NCBI GenBank assembly: GCA_024224155.1
Contig: JAAENP010000254.1
Location: forward strand, 1-64,000
Length of the DNA stretch: 64,000 bases
Origin: a bacterium
Lineage (GTDB): Bacteria; Acidobacteriota; Thermoanaerobaculia; Multivoradales; JAHEKO01
Direction of reading: 5' to 3'
Part shown: positions 19,235-30,388 of the stretch, in pieces
Layout: the number at the start of each line of letters is the position of its first letter
Position numbering within the stretch: the first letter of the stretch is position 1
Position numbers and translations under genes: made by a program
The notes under the pieces: model-generated
What the model was told of the DNA's origin: nothing
The model's input: the letters and a program-made list of their open reading frames with translations, nothing else
The model's database searches: none

Positions 19235-20557
19235 TCAGCCCCCACCCATGGCCTTCCGCAACCAGGAGCCCTTGACCCCCTTGAACATCTTCTGCATCAT
19301 CCGGTACTGCTTGACCAGTTGGTTTATCTCCTGAACCGTGGTTCCCGAACCGCGCGCGATACGGCGCTTGCGGCTGGCGTTGAGGGCCGTCGGCTTCCTT
19401 CTCTCCGGCGGGGTCATAGAGTCGATGATGGCTTCGACCCGCTTCAGCTTGCTCTCGTCCACGGAGGACGGGTCGAAGCCCTTGAGCGGACCGCCGCGAG
19501 GTAGCGCCGCCATCAACTGCGACAGCGGTCCCATGCGGCGCATCTGGCGCAGCTGGTCGCGCAGGTCTTCGAGCGTGAACTCCCGCTTCGCCAACCGCTC
19601 GGCGAGGCGCCGGCTCTCGGCCGCATCCACGCCCTTCTCGGCCTTCTCGATCAGGCTCAGAACATCGCCCATGCCGAGGATCCGCGAAGCCATACGGTCG
19701 GGGTGGAACTCTTCGAGATCCTCGAGCTTCTCGCCCACTCCCACCATTCGAATCGGCAGGCCGGTCACGGCCCGCACCGAAAGCGCGGCCCCACCGCGGG
19801 TATCGCCGTCGAGCTTGGTCAAGATGATCCCGGTGATCGGCAAAGCCGTCGAGAACGCTTCTCCGCTGCGCACCGCATCCTGGCCGGTCATCGCGTCGGC
19901 AACAAACAGGACTTCCTGCGGAGAGGCCTGCGAAACTACCGCTTTGAGCTGTGCCATCAGCTCTTCGTCGATGTGCAGTCGGCCGGCGGTGTCGACGATC
20001 GCCACATCGCGCCCGAGCTCCCGAGCCTGTTTGAGGGACGAGGTCACGAAGCCCGCCACATCCTGCCTGCTGTCGTCGGGAGTCAGCACCGGTGTGTCCA
20101 CGCTCCTGCCAACCTGCTGGAGCTGCTCGACCGCCGCGGCCCTCTGAAGATCCGCGGCGACCAGAACCGGGTTCTTTCCCTGGCTCCGGAGATGACGAGC
20201 CAGCTTGCCCGCCGTGGTCGTCTTCCCGGAGCCCTGGAGGCCGCAGAGGACGATCACCGCCGGCCGGCCTTTGACCTGAAGTGGCTCGCCTTTCTCTCCC
20301 AGCAGGGCGGTCATCTCCGAGTGGACGATCTTGACGACCTGCTGGGCGGGGGTGAGGCTTTCGATCACCCCCTGGCCCTCCGCCTCGGCTCCGATCTTGG
20401 CGACGAAGTCCTTGACAACCCTGTAGTTGACGTCGGCTTCGAGCAAAGCCATGCGAATTTCGCGCAGGGCGCCATCCAGCACCTCGCGGGATACGCGCCC
20501 CTCGCCCTTGAGCCGACGAAAAACGCCTTGAAGCCGATCTTGAAGACCATCGAACAT
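19235..20557 (-). CDS. ffh: Signal recognition particle GTPase Ffh
   Basis: The SRP54 homologue that, with 4.5S RNA, targets nascent membrane proteins to FtsY. The N domain (MFDGLQDRLQGVFRRLKGEG) is followed by the G domain with GLQGSGKTT, DLQRAAAVEQL, DTAGRLHIDEEL and TKLDGDTRGGAAL. The Met-rich M domain carries SGTTVQEINQLVKQYRMMQKM. About 440 residues, normal for the family. The start MFDGL is the usual Ffh start; a GTG eight codons upstream is open but neither start has a good ribosome-binding site. The plus-strand pyruvate kinase gene begins 80 bp away, so the gap is a divergent promoter region. Confidence 0.96.
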   Translation of the reverse strand: MFDGLQDRLQGVFRRLKGEGRVSREVLDGALREIRMALLEADVNYRVVKDFVAKIGAEAEGQGVIESLTPAQQVVKIVHSEMTALLGEKGEPLQVKGRPAVIVLCGLQGSGKTTTAGKLARHLRSQGKNPVLVAADLQRAAAVEQLQQVGRSVDTPVLTPDDSRQDVAGFVTSSLKQARELGRDVAIVDTAGRLHIDEELMAQLKAVVSQASPQEVLFVADAMTGQDAVRSGEAFSTALPITGIILTKLDGDTRGGAALSVRAVTGLPIRMVGVGEKLEDLEEFHPDRMASRILGMGDVLSLIEKAEKGVDAAESRRLAERLAKREFTLEDLRDQLRQMRRMGPLSQLMAALPRGGPLKGFDPSSVDESKLKRVEAIIDSMTPPERRKPTALNASRKRRIARGSGTTVQEINQLVKQYRMMQKMFKGVKGSWLRKAMGGG

Positions 20558-20637
20558 CGCGGCCGCCGATCGTATCTCCACACTCGGTCTGGAGCAACGA
20601 CCTTGGCAAGCGCGCGGCCCTCGTATACTCCGCGAAC

Positions 20638-22104
20638 ATGGACCCTCACGCGAAGATCGTGGTCACGGTCGGACCCGCTACGGCCGGGGCGCGCGTCCTG
20701 AAACGCGTCCTCAGGGCGGGCGCCGACGTCATCCGAGTCAATCTTTCCCACGGATCGACGCAGGAGCACCGCGCGACCTTCGAGCGCGTGCGTGCCGTCA
20801 GCGCCGAGATCGGCTCGCATGTGCCGGTGATCCTGGATCTCATGGGACCGCGCTACCGGCTCGGCCGCATGGAAGCCCCGCGCTCGCTTCGCCGCGGGCA
20901 AACCGTGGTCATCGGACCCACCGGCGGCGAGGTCGATCTGCCGATCGACGACCCGAAGCTCCTCGGGCATCTGAAGAGCGGTGACCGATTCCTTATCGGC
21001 GACGGCTTGGTCGAGCTTGGCGTCAACTCCGAGAGCGGCGGTGCGTTCACCGCCGAGGTGGTCAATGGCGGCACGGTCTCGAGCCGCAAGGGCATCAACC
21101 TGCCCGACAGCGATCTGCCATTCACGATCAGCACCAAGGACCGACAGGACCTCGAACTCGCCGTCGAGCTCGGTGCCGACTATGTCGCGGCAAGCTACGT
21201 CGGGACCGCCGAGGATCTCGAGGCGCTGCGTCGGATCATTCGCCTCGCCGGGGGCGACATCCCACTCATCGCCAAGCTCGAGAGCGCGCGCGCGATCAAG
21301 CACCTGCACGGAATCGTCTCGAGTGCCGACGCGGTCATGGTCGCGCGCGGGGACCTAGGCGTCGAAGTGCCTCTCCACAGAGTTCCCGTACTTCAGAAGC
21401 AGATCATCGAGTCATGCCGGATTCACGGCAAGCCGGTCATCGTTGCGACCCAGATGCTCGAGTCGATGGTCAAGCGACCCCGTCCTACGCGGGCGGAGTC
21501 GTCCGACGTCGCAAACGCGGTTTTTGATGGCGCCGACGCGCTCATGCTCTCGGGCGAAACGGCCGCGGGCCGCTATCCGGTGGAAGCGGTGAAGACCATG
21601 GCGAAGATCATGCACGAAGCCGAGGCGCACAGGCTGTTCTCGCGCCGCGAACGCGAAGTGCGTCCCCTCGCCCACGCCGGAGACCCCGGATCGAGCAGCG
21701 AGGGCAGGGGCAAGCGCGACGAGGCCTTCGTCCTCGCCGACGTGGTCGCCGCGGCCGCGGTGTTCTCGACCAAGAACCTCAAGGTGCGTCAAATAGTGGC
21801 CTTCAGCCAGGGCGGCTTCACCGCCCGCACGATCGCTCGCTACCGGCCCGACACCCCGATTTGCATGTTGACCACGGATGCGCGAGTGGCACGAAGCGTT
21901 CAACTGGTCTGGGGCGTGCGACCTCTGCTGGTCGACAAATCGGTCGAGCACCACGACCAGGTCGTGGAGCTGGTGGACCGCGAGCTACTCGAGGCCGACC
22001 TCGCCCGGCCCGGTGAGGTCATCGTGATCTTGATGGGCGTTCCGATTCACGATCGCCCGCTGACCAACCTGATGCGCCTGCACCACGTTCGCAGCCTCGA
22101 GTGA
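20638..22104 (+). CDS. pyk: Pyruvate kinase
   Basis: A 488-residue glycolytic enzyme making pyruvate and ATP from PEP and ADP. The (beta/alpha)8 barrel begins IVVTVGPAT and has VIRVNLSHGS, the active-site lysine in PLIAKLES, the metal segment AVMVARGDLGVEVP, ATQMLESM and ALMLSGETAAGRYPVEAV. The C-terminal domain follows an inserted hydrophilic stretch (about residues 340-365). The early motif reads LDLMGPRYRLG where most enzymes have LDTKGPEIRTG, and AASYVG replaces AASFVR, so it belongs to a divergent branch. It overlaps the downstream hydrolase gene by 4 bp (GTGA). Confidence 0.92.
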   Translation: MDPHAKIVVTVGPATAGARVLKRVLRAGADVIRVNLSHGSTQEHRATFERVRAVSAEIGSHVPVILDLMGPRYRLGRMEAPRSLRRGQTVVIGPTGGEVDLPIDDPKLLGHLKSGDRFLIGDGLVELGVNSESGGAFTAEVVNGGTVSSRKGINLPDSDLPFTISTKDRQDLELAVELGADYVAASYVGTAEDLEALRRIIRLAGGDIPLIAKLESARAIKHLHGIVSSADAVMVARGDLGVEVPLHRVPVLQKQIIESCRIHGKPVIVATQMLESMVKRPRPTRAESSDVANAVFDGADALMLSGETAAGRYPVEAVKTMAKIMHEAEAHRLFSRREREVRPLAHAGDPGSSSEGRGKRDEAFVLADVVAAAAVFSTKNLKVRQIVAFSQGGFTARTIARYRPDTPICMLTTDARVARSVQLVWGVRPLLVDKSVEHHDQVVELVDRELLEADLARPGEVIVILMGVPIHDRPLTNLMRLHHVRSLE

Positions 22105-23000
22105 CGAAACGCCCTCCCGATCTTCCGAGTTTTCTAGAGGATCTGTTCCCCTTCGACCGCGCCACGATCGAGCTCGAGAACGGGCCGAATCGTGGACTGC
22201 TTATGCACTACGTCGACCACGGCCCGCGAGATTCGTGCGCGGTCTGGCTGCAGCACGGCAACCCGACCTGGAGCTTCCTTTGGCGTAAGGTCATCGCCGA
22301 ACTGCCTCATCTGCGCGTGATCGCACCCGATCTCTTGGGCTGCGGCCTTACCCAGAAGCTCCTCAAGCCTGGTGACCACACCCTTGCACGCCATCGCGAA
22401 GCACTTTCTGAGCTCTTCGATCGTCTGCGGATCGAGCGGGTCGTGCTCGTTGGGCAGGACTGGGGCGGTCCCCTGGTCGCTCTTCTTGGAGCTCATGCGC
22501 CCGAGCGAGTCGCCGGCCTGGTTCTGGGCAACACCTCGATACTGGTGCCGGCACGCCCGCGCGGCGCGGGCTTCCACCGCTTCGCGGCGACGCCGGTCCT
22601 GAGTGATCTCGTCTTCCGACTCGGGGCCTTTCCGCTGCAGATCCTCGACCGCACCCAGGGCGATCGGTCGTCGATCTCCGGCGAGATTGCGCGCGCCTAC
22701 CGCTGGCCGTTCGGTAGCTGGCGCGACCGGGCGGCTCCGCTTGGTCTGGCTCGGATGGTCCCGACCTCTCCCGATCACCCCAGTCTGCCGCTGCTTCTCC
22801 GCGGCGAGGAATGGGCACTGTCATTCGACGGCCCGATCGAGCTGATCTGGGGCCTGCGCGATCCGATCCTGGGCCGCGCTCTCAAACGCCACGAGAAACG
22901 CTTCCCACAGGCCCGGGTCACCCGCACCGAAGCCGGGCACTTCCTTCAAGAGGAAGTGCCCGAGGAGTTCGTCCGCGCGATTCGGGAGATTGTGGAGTAG
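22101..23000 (+). CDS. Alpha/beta hydrolase of the haloalkane dehalogenase type
   Basis: A 299-residue alpha/beta-hydrolase. The oxyanion segment HGNPTWSFLWR carries N54, and the nucleophile elbow GQDWGG has Asp (D120) rather than Ser, followed by W121. The catalytic His is H280 in AGHFLQEE and the acid is probably the Asp of GLRDPI. Asp nucleophile with neighbouring Trp and HGN-Asn is the set used by haloalkane dehalogenases to hold the leaving halide, so dehalogenation is chemically plausible. Several hydrolases with this look have other or unknown substrates. The GTG start overlaps the pyruvate kinase stop, implying co-translation. The true substrate is unknown. Confidence 0.85.
   Translation: MTKRPPDLPSFLEDLFPFDRATIELENGPNRGLLMHYVDHGPRDSCAVWLQHGNPTWSFLWRKVIAELPHLRVIAPDLLGCGLTQKLLKPGDHTLARHREALSELFDRLRIERVVLVGQDWGGPLVALLGAHAPERVAGLVLGNTSILVPARPRGAGFHRFAATPVLSDLVFRLGAFPLQILDRTQGDRSSISGEIARAYRWPFGSWRDRAAPLGLARMVPTSPDHPSLPLLLRGEEWALSFDGPIELIWGLRDPILGRALKRHEKRFPQARVTRTEAGHFLQEEVPEEFVRAIREIVE
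22934..22962 (+). repeat. Perfect 11-bp hairpin inside the hydrolase gene
   Basis: CGGGCACTTCC and its exact complement GGAAGTGCCCG are separated by a 7-base loop (TTCAAGA). The stem covers the codons for the catalytic histidine region AGHFLQEE, 38 bases before the stop. No T-run follows, so it is not a standard intrinsic terminator. It may slow translation or protect the mRNA 3' end, or be chance in GC-rich code. Confidence 0.6.
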
Positions 23001-23185
23001 ACACCCCGGGCCTCACGCTGTAAGACCGGTCCCTCCACCAAGATCCGCGCCGGCGAGGTCGAAACCGGCTTCTGTGCCTTATCTTAGCGGCTGGATTAGA
23101 CACCTGGCGCCTGTGGCCTCGCTAGCTGCGACGAGGGTCTTCGGCGGTGCCGCACGACCGGGCGGAAAGACCGGCGGGGAAGCAA

Positions 23186-23348
23186 GGCGGCTTGGCAGGC
23201 GATTCGCCCAGGGGGCTCGCCGCAAGCGCTCGGAAGGCCCTCTCGAAGACCACCAGCGGTTTGCGCGTAGCGGCGCGCAGGCGAGAGCCCGACCCATTGC
23301 AGGCCTTCCAGCTCGAGCCGGCCCCTGGTGAATCGCCTGCCGACCGCC
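23186..23348. repeat. 163-bp nested inverted-repeat element (possible structured RNA or REP/MITE-like unit)
   Basis: The 416-bp gap 23001-23416 between convergent genes has no credible coding region. Inside it lie paired arms in properly nested order: GGCGG (23186-23190) with CCGCC (23344-23348); GGCAGGCGATTC (23194-23205) with its exact complement (23330-23341); CCAGGGG-like (about 23207-23216) with CCCCTGG (about 23321-23328); GGAAGGCC (23232-23239) with GGCCTTCC (23302-23309); CTCTCG (23240-23245) with CGAGAG (23282-23287). Together they would fold one long interrupted hairpin with a GC-rich head. No transposase or RAYT gene is nearby. Whether it is transcribed is unknown. Confidence 0.6.
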
Positions 23349-23386
23349 GTCGACGCGCAAATTCGGTCGACACGCATTCGGGAGGA

Positions 23387-23405
23387 GACACCTTGGAACG
23401 GTGTC
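23387..23405. terminator. Weak hairpin before the MMPL gene end
   Basis: GACACC, a 7-base loop TTGGAAC and GGTGTC form a perfect 6-bp stem, 12 bases beyond the stop of the minus-strand exporter gene and at the end of the convergent gap. There is no T-tract on either side, so a terminator role is only a guess from position. Confidence 0.3.
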
Positions 23406-23416
23406 CCCGAGCCGGC

Positions 23417-25969
23417 TCAGTCGCGCGCGGGCGATTCTTCCAGCCAGGTGAGAAACGCCGGCAGCACGCTGATTGCCACAATGCACGTCGACAGCGCACC
23501 CAGGATCGCCACCATCCCCATCGAGCTCAATCCGGGAAAGTGCGACTGCGACAGTGACCCGAAACCGATGATGGTCGACAACGCCGCGAGAGTGATCGCC
23601 TTGCCGGTCTCGACCAGACCCTGTTGCCGACGCTCCGCGCTCTTGCCCGCGAACTCGCGATGCCGGTGCACCATGTGGACGCCGTAGTCGACACCGATTC
23701 CGATAATCATTGTGCTGACGAAAATATTCATGAAATTCATGGGTAGGCCCAACCACCCCATGGCGCCGAGCATCCACACGATCCCGATCAGCAGCGGACC
23801 CAGGGACAACGCCGTCGCGCGCGCCCTGCGGTAGTCCAGAAACAACAGAAACGCGACTACGACGAAGCCCAGGATCGCCGCGAACACCGCGTCTTTGAGC
23901 ACTCGCTCGCGCATGTAGCGGCTGATCACATTGGCGCCGGTCAGGACCGCGCCGTCTCCGAGGTCGCCGGCCAGGGCCAGCGCTTCCGGAGGCGCCTCCC
24001 TACGCCAAGTCATCGGAGGTGGATACAGGTAGACCACGCTCTTCCAGCCGGTTTCGAGCTGCCTCAGGTACCGTCGCATCAGCTTCTGTCCCTGGCTATC
24101 GCGCTCGAGCTCGGCAGCCGTCAACGGCTGGTCGCGGGCAATAGCGCTCCGAATCAGATCCAACCCCTTCGCGAAGGGTGTCGCACGCACGCCCTGTTTC
24201 TCGAGGGCGTCTCGGAACACGCGCTCGATACGATCCGAGTCGAGTCGATCGCCTCGCTCGGCTCGAAGCCAATCCAGCGCCGCTTCCTGGGAAACGGTGG
24301 GCGGCAGTAGCGAAGCCACCGAGTCCGCGTCCTGGAGAATGCCCTCTCGCACCAGACCCCGGGCCCCGGTCTCAGCTCGCTCAGCCAGCTCCAGAACTTC
24401 TTCGAGCTCATCGGCCGATACGATCAGCATCATCTGATCGAACCCGACTCCGAAGCGCTCGGCCACCTCGTCGCGCACTTCGACTCCCGGGTTGCCCGTC
24501 GGACGCATCGCCTTGACGCTGTCCTCGAAGCGCAGGTCCTTGAGGCCCCAGGCGGCCAGAGCGGTGAGCGCAAAGCCGGCCGCCAGCACGGCCTTCGGAT
24601 TGCGAATCGCGAACCCGATCACCCGCGCGCTGCCGAAACCGTGCAGGAACAGCCGTGGTAACGAACGGCTCCTCTGGTGCCGATCGTCGGCCCATGCCAG
24701 CATCGCCGGCAGCAAGAACAACACCGACAGCATACAGACCAGAATGCCGGTGCCGGTCAGGATTCCCATCTGAAAGAGACCGGTGAAATCGGTGACCGCG
24801 AACGCGTACAAGGTCGCCGCGCTGGTCACTCCGCCGACAACGACGGCGCGCCCCGAAGAGCCGCTCATCAGAGCCAGCGCCTCGTCCAGATCGTGACCGC
24901 GCTGGCGCTCTTCGACAAACCTGCCGTACGAAACGATGACGAAGTCGATCCCCAGGCCGATGAGGAGCGCGGCGACGCCGCTGGTCGCGGCACTGACCGT
25001 GCCGAACGCCCAAGCCGCGAAGGCGAAGGTCAGGACAAGTCCACACGCCAAGGGGACGAAGGCGTACAGAAGGAGACCGAACCGTCGAAAGGCGAAAAGG
25101 AACAGAATCAAAACCCCGAGCATGGAGGTCGCCGCGTTCGAGATCATGTCCGAGCGAATCAGCCCGGCGTCCGCCACTCCGATCACGTGGCGCCCACCCA
25201 GGTCCACCTGAGGATCGGGCGGCGCCTCGTCGCCGAACTCCTGCCGCCACTCGGCGGTCGACGCGAGCACAGCCTCTTCGACCGCAACGATCAGCTCCTT
25301 CGAGAAATCGACATCCTGGGGCGGCCCGGTCGGCTTGGCCAGAACGAGCATCATTCCCCGATCGCGCGAAAGGAAGTATCCACTCTGCCAATCGAGCGAC
25401 ACGCCGGCGCGCGAGCTCTCGAGATGGTCGAGGAATATCGTCGCGACCCCCAGGGGATCGAGGAGTACCAGGTCTTTCTGGGCAAGAAGCTTGGGCGTCG
25501 TAATCAGACGCCGAAGCTCCCCGGCGCGTCGCTCGAGCGCGTCATCGGTGAGGGCGCGGGCCAGATCCTCCAGAGCGTCGGGCGGCAGAAACAGCAGCGC
25601 TCGTGGCAGAAAGGCCTCGAGCAGCTCTTCGAGACTGCCGATCTTGTACTCGACTTCGGTGAGTTGGTCGAGCTCCGCAAGGCGCTCACCCAGAATCCCC
25701 ACAAAGGATTCATAGGGGTCCACCACCTCGCCCTCCGGCAGTCGCACGGCGACCAGCAGATAATCGACGCTACCGAACTCCTCGAGTCCGGCTCGAAAGT
25801 TCTGCACCACCGGCTCGTTCTTCGGCAACAAGCCCAGAACGTCGGTGTCGAAACGCAATCGGAGGGAAGAGACCAGGCCGGCGACGACGACCAAGGCGGC
25901 AATCGTGAATACCAGCCCGTAGCGACGGCGAGTCAGGCGGGCCAGGCTCCGCAGAGAGGGGTGCAGCAC
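23417..25969 (-). CDS. RND-superfamily exporter with two MMPL domains
   Basis: An 850-residue inner-membrane protein. The layout is that of MMPL/HpnN-type exporters: a first helix (FTIAALVVVAGLVSSL), a large periplasmic loop, a helix bundle near residues 270-430 (GLGIDFVIVSYGRFVEERQ, with VVGGVTSAATLYAF), a second periplasmic loop, and a second bundle from about 690 (GIGVDYGVHMVHRHREF, with ITLAALSTIIGFGSLS). The paired GxGxDF/Y motifs carry the acidic residues used for proton flow. Related proteins move lipids such as hopanoids or siderophore-like compounds; the cargo here is not known. It is the last gene of the long minus-strand run, 6 bp after pgsA. Confidence 0.85.
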   Translation of the reverse strand: MLHPSLRSLARLTRRRYGLVFTIAALVVVAGLVSSLRLRFDTDVLGLLPKNEPVVQNFRAGLEEFGSVDYLLVAVRLPEGEVVDPYESFVGILGERLAELDQLTEVEYKIGSLEELLEAFLPRALLFLPPDALEDLARALTDDALERRAGELRRLITTPKLLAQKDLVLLDPLGVATIFLDHLESSRAGVSLDWQSGYFLSRDRGMMLVLAKPTGPPQDVDFSKELIVAVEEAVLASTAEWRQEFGDEAPPDPQVDLGGRHVIGVADAGLIRSDMISNAATSMLGVLILFLFAFRRFGLLLYAFVPLACGLVLTFAFAAWAFGTVSAATSGVAALLIGLGIDFVIVSYGRFVEERQRGHDLDEALALMSGSSGRAVVVGGVTSAATLYAFAVTDFTGLFQMGILTGTGILVCMLSVLFLLPAMLAWADDRHQRSRSLPRLFLHGFGSARVIGFAIRNPKAVLAAGFALTALAAWGLKDLRFEDSVKAMRPTGNPGVEVRDEVAERFGVGFDQMMLIVSADELEEVLELAERAETGARGLVREGILQDADSVASLLPPTVSQEAALDWLRAERGDRLDSDRIERVFRDALEKQGVRATPFAKGLDLIRSAIARDQPLTAAELERDSQGQKLMRRYLRQLETGWKSVVYLYPPPMTWRREAPPEALALAGDLGDGAVLTGANVISRYMRERVLKDAVFAAILGFVVVAFLLFLDYRRARATALSLGPLLIGIVWMLGAMGWLGLPMNFMNIFVSTMIIGIGVDYGVHMVHRHREFAGKSAERRQQGLVETGKAITLAALSTIIGFGSLSQSHFPGLSSMGMVAILGALSTCIVAISVLPAFLTWLEESPARD

Positions 25970-25975
25970 GGGGGG

Positions 25976-26527
25976 CTACTTGCCGCGGCCGGCGCCGAAG
26001 AGTCGGGGGCCGTAGCGGAAGAAATACTCGAAGCCGGAGTAAAGGCTGGCCAGCATGGCGAGCCAGAGCGAGACCGTTGCGAGCCGCTCGAAGCTCCCGA
26101 GCCGGTCATAGAAGATCAGTAGAGCGATAGCCACCATCTGCGTGACCGTCTTGACCTTCGCGGACGAGATCGCCCCCAGAACAATGTTCTCGCTGGCCGC
26201 GACGCTGCTCAGAGCGGAGACGGCGAACTCCCTCGCGATGATCGCCACCACCATCCAAGCAGGAGCCAGATTCAGCTCGACCAGAGCGATGAACGCGGCC
26301 GAGTTCAGGATTTTGTCGGCGGCCGGGTCGAGCAGCTTTCCCAGACGAGTGACCATCCCGCGCCTGCGAGCGATGAAGCCGTCCAGAAAATCCGTGAACG
26401 AGGCCACCAAGAAGACGCCCAACCCCACAAACTCCTTGCCCTCGAACTTGGTCAACAGCACCGCCACCAAGAGCGGCACCAGCAGGATGCGAATAAGCGA
26501 CAGGATATTGGGAAGGTTCAAGATCAT
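25976..26527 (-). CDS. pgsA: CDP-diacylglycerol-glycerol-3-phosphate 3-phosphatidyltransferase
   Basis: A 183-residue integral membrane enzyme making phosphatidylglycerol phosphate, the committed step to PG and cardiolipin. The CDP-alcohol phosphatidyltransferase signature is complete, with D46, D49, G50, R54, G63, D67 and D71 at canonical spacing (FTDFLDGFIARR then GKLLDPAADK). The start NLPNILSLIRILLVP is typical of PgsA. Several hydrophobic helices follow. It lies between the lytic transglycosylase (20 bp) and the MMPL exporter (6 bp) in one direction, a small envelope group. Confidence 0.95.
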   Translation of the reverse strand: MILNLPNILSLIRILLVPLLVAVLLTKFEGKEFVGLGVFLVASFTDFLDGFIARRRGMVTRLGKLLDPAADKILNSAAFIALVELNLAPAWMVVAIIAREFAVSALSSVAASENIVLGAISSAKVKTVTQMVAIALLIFYDRLGSFERLATVSLWLAMLASLYSGFEYFFRYGPRLFGAGRGK

Positions 26528-26547
26528 CGGGGACGAGCGAACTCGGT

Positions 26548-27212
26548 CTATCCGCTGGGAGGGCTCGTCGTCATGACCAGACGGCCCGAGGCGTCGCGAA
26601 TGAGGTAGGTCTTGCGCCCCCGCCGGAGATACCTCGAGCCTGCCAGAGAGTACTGCGAATCACGTTTGTAGAGTCGCATCACCTTCTCGACGTAATCGCG
26701 AGTCTCCGGATAAGGCGGTACGCCATGGAAGCGCTTCACCGCGGCGGGACCCGCATTGTAGGCCGCGAGACCGAGCTCCAGTCCACCGTGGGAATCGATC
26801 AGCCGCTTCAGGTACTTGGTTCCCGCACCGATGTTCTGCTCCGGATCGTAGGGGTCCGACACGGCAAAGGCCGCTGCCGTCTCCGGCATCAGCTGCATCA
26901 GGCCCATGGCGCCTTTGTGGGATCTCGCGCGGGGATCAAAGGCGGACTCGACCTGGATCACCGCTTTGACGAGCCTGGGCTCGAGAGCTGCATGGTTGGC
27001 ATGGCGATTGACCATGATCTCCAGCGCTTCACTCGGCCGGCCGGGTGTGGCGGTGGTCGTCGCGGTCCGACTCGGTGGACTCGGCGTTCGACGCGAGCGG
27101 ACGTTGTAGACGTAGGTACTGCCGTCCGGGCGCTGGACCACCCTCACCTCGGCCCACAAGCCGTGGCCGAACAGAGTAGCCAGCAAGAACGCCGGCGCCG
27201 CCAACCGTCCGA

Positions 27213-27216
<4 letters not shown>
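26548..27216 (-). CDS. Lytic transglycosylase (SLT domain)
   Basis: A 222-residue secreted enzyme that cleaves peptidoglycan glycan strands to 1,6-anhydro ends. A signal sequence (residues 1-22) and a short Ser/Thr/Pro-rich linker precede an SLT-type lysozyme fold. The catalytic glutamate is E90 in VIQVESAFDP, followed by GAMGLMQLMP and, later, GLAAYNAGPAAV, the usual three blocks. The tail YKRDSQYSLAGSRYLRR is basic. The start overlaps the alaS stop by 4 bp. Similar DUF4124-like VVQRPDGSTYVYN openings occur in such enzymes. A role in wall remodelling or in making room for envelope machines such as pili is inferred. Confidence 0.92.
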
Positions 27217-29899
<2,683 letters not shown>

Positions 29900-29903
<4 letters not shown>

Positions 29904-30388
29904 GAAGCCTCCCCATCGACCAGAGCCTCGGTCCGCTCGAGTGCCGAGAGAATCGCACCCCCTGAGAATCCTTTGCCCTTGAGATGGCGCGCCAGACGGT
30001 CGCGATCCCAGGAATTGCGATTCAACCAGAGAGACGCGGCCTGTCGCAACTGCTCTTGCTCGCCGTCGGCGTAGTGCTCGGCGACGACCCGGCGGGCGGT
30101 ACCCGAGTCCGAACCGCGCCGCGTCAGCGTGGCAAAGAGCTTGGCCGGTCCTTCATGGCGCCGCTCCACTCGCAGCCGAGCGAGCTCACGCGCACACTCC
30201 AGGTCGTTCAGAAAACCGCGCTCGGTAGCCCGATCCAGTGCGGCTTCGACCTCTTCCGCGCTGAAATCGCGCATCAGGAGCTTCTGCTCCAGCTCGCGAC
30301 GAAAGTGGGACCTGCGACTCAACAAGTCCAGGGCCTTGTCGAAACAACCCCCCGACGGAGCGGGCCGGCCGTTTCTACTGATCGCCAA
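29900..30388 (-). CDS. recX: Regulatory protein RecX
   Basis: About 162 residues, a helical three-repeat protein that restrains RecA filaments. The first repeat ALDLLSRRSHFRRELEQKLLMRDFSAEEVEAALDRATERGFLND is the RecX signature, with FARELARLR-like and RHLKGKGFSGGAILSAL repeats following. The start is uncertain. No ATG or GTG lies at the right place; TTG 30388, with GAGG nine bases upstream and overlapping the end of pilT by 14 bp, gives the expected length. Continuing upstream would read pilT in another frame. Its stop overlaps alaS. recA itself is not in the window. Confidence 0.85.

Noticed and set aside
19176-20639. Long minus-strand frame overlapping ffh in another reading frame
   Set aside because: Arg/Gly/Ala-rich shadow typical of high-GC coding DNA; ffh in the same place has all its motifs.
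20838-20880. Loss of the lysine in the LDTKGPEIR motif of pyruvate kinase as a sign of inactivity
   Set aside because: That position is not lysine in all pyruvate kinases; the catalytic lysine and metal-binding residues further on are intact.
23079-23777. Possible coding frames in the 23.0-23.4 kb gap
   Set aside because: Arg/Pro/Ser-rich translations without motifs; the gap is better explained by the inverted-repeat element.
24677-26122. Long plus-strand frame opposite the MMPL exporter and pgsA
   Set aside because: Low-complexity antisense translation with no family motif; both minus-strand genes are clearly real.
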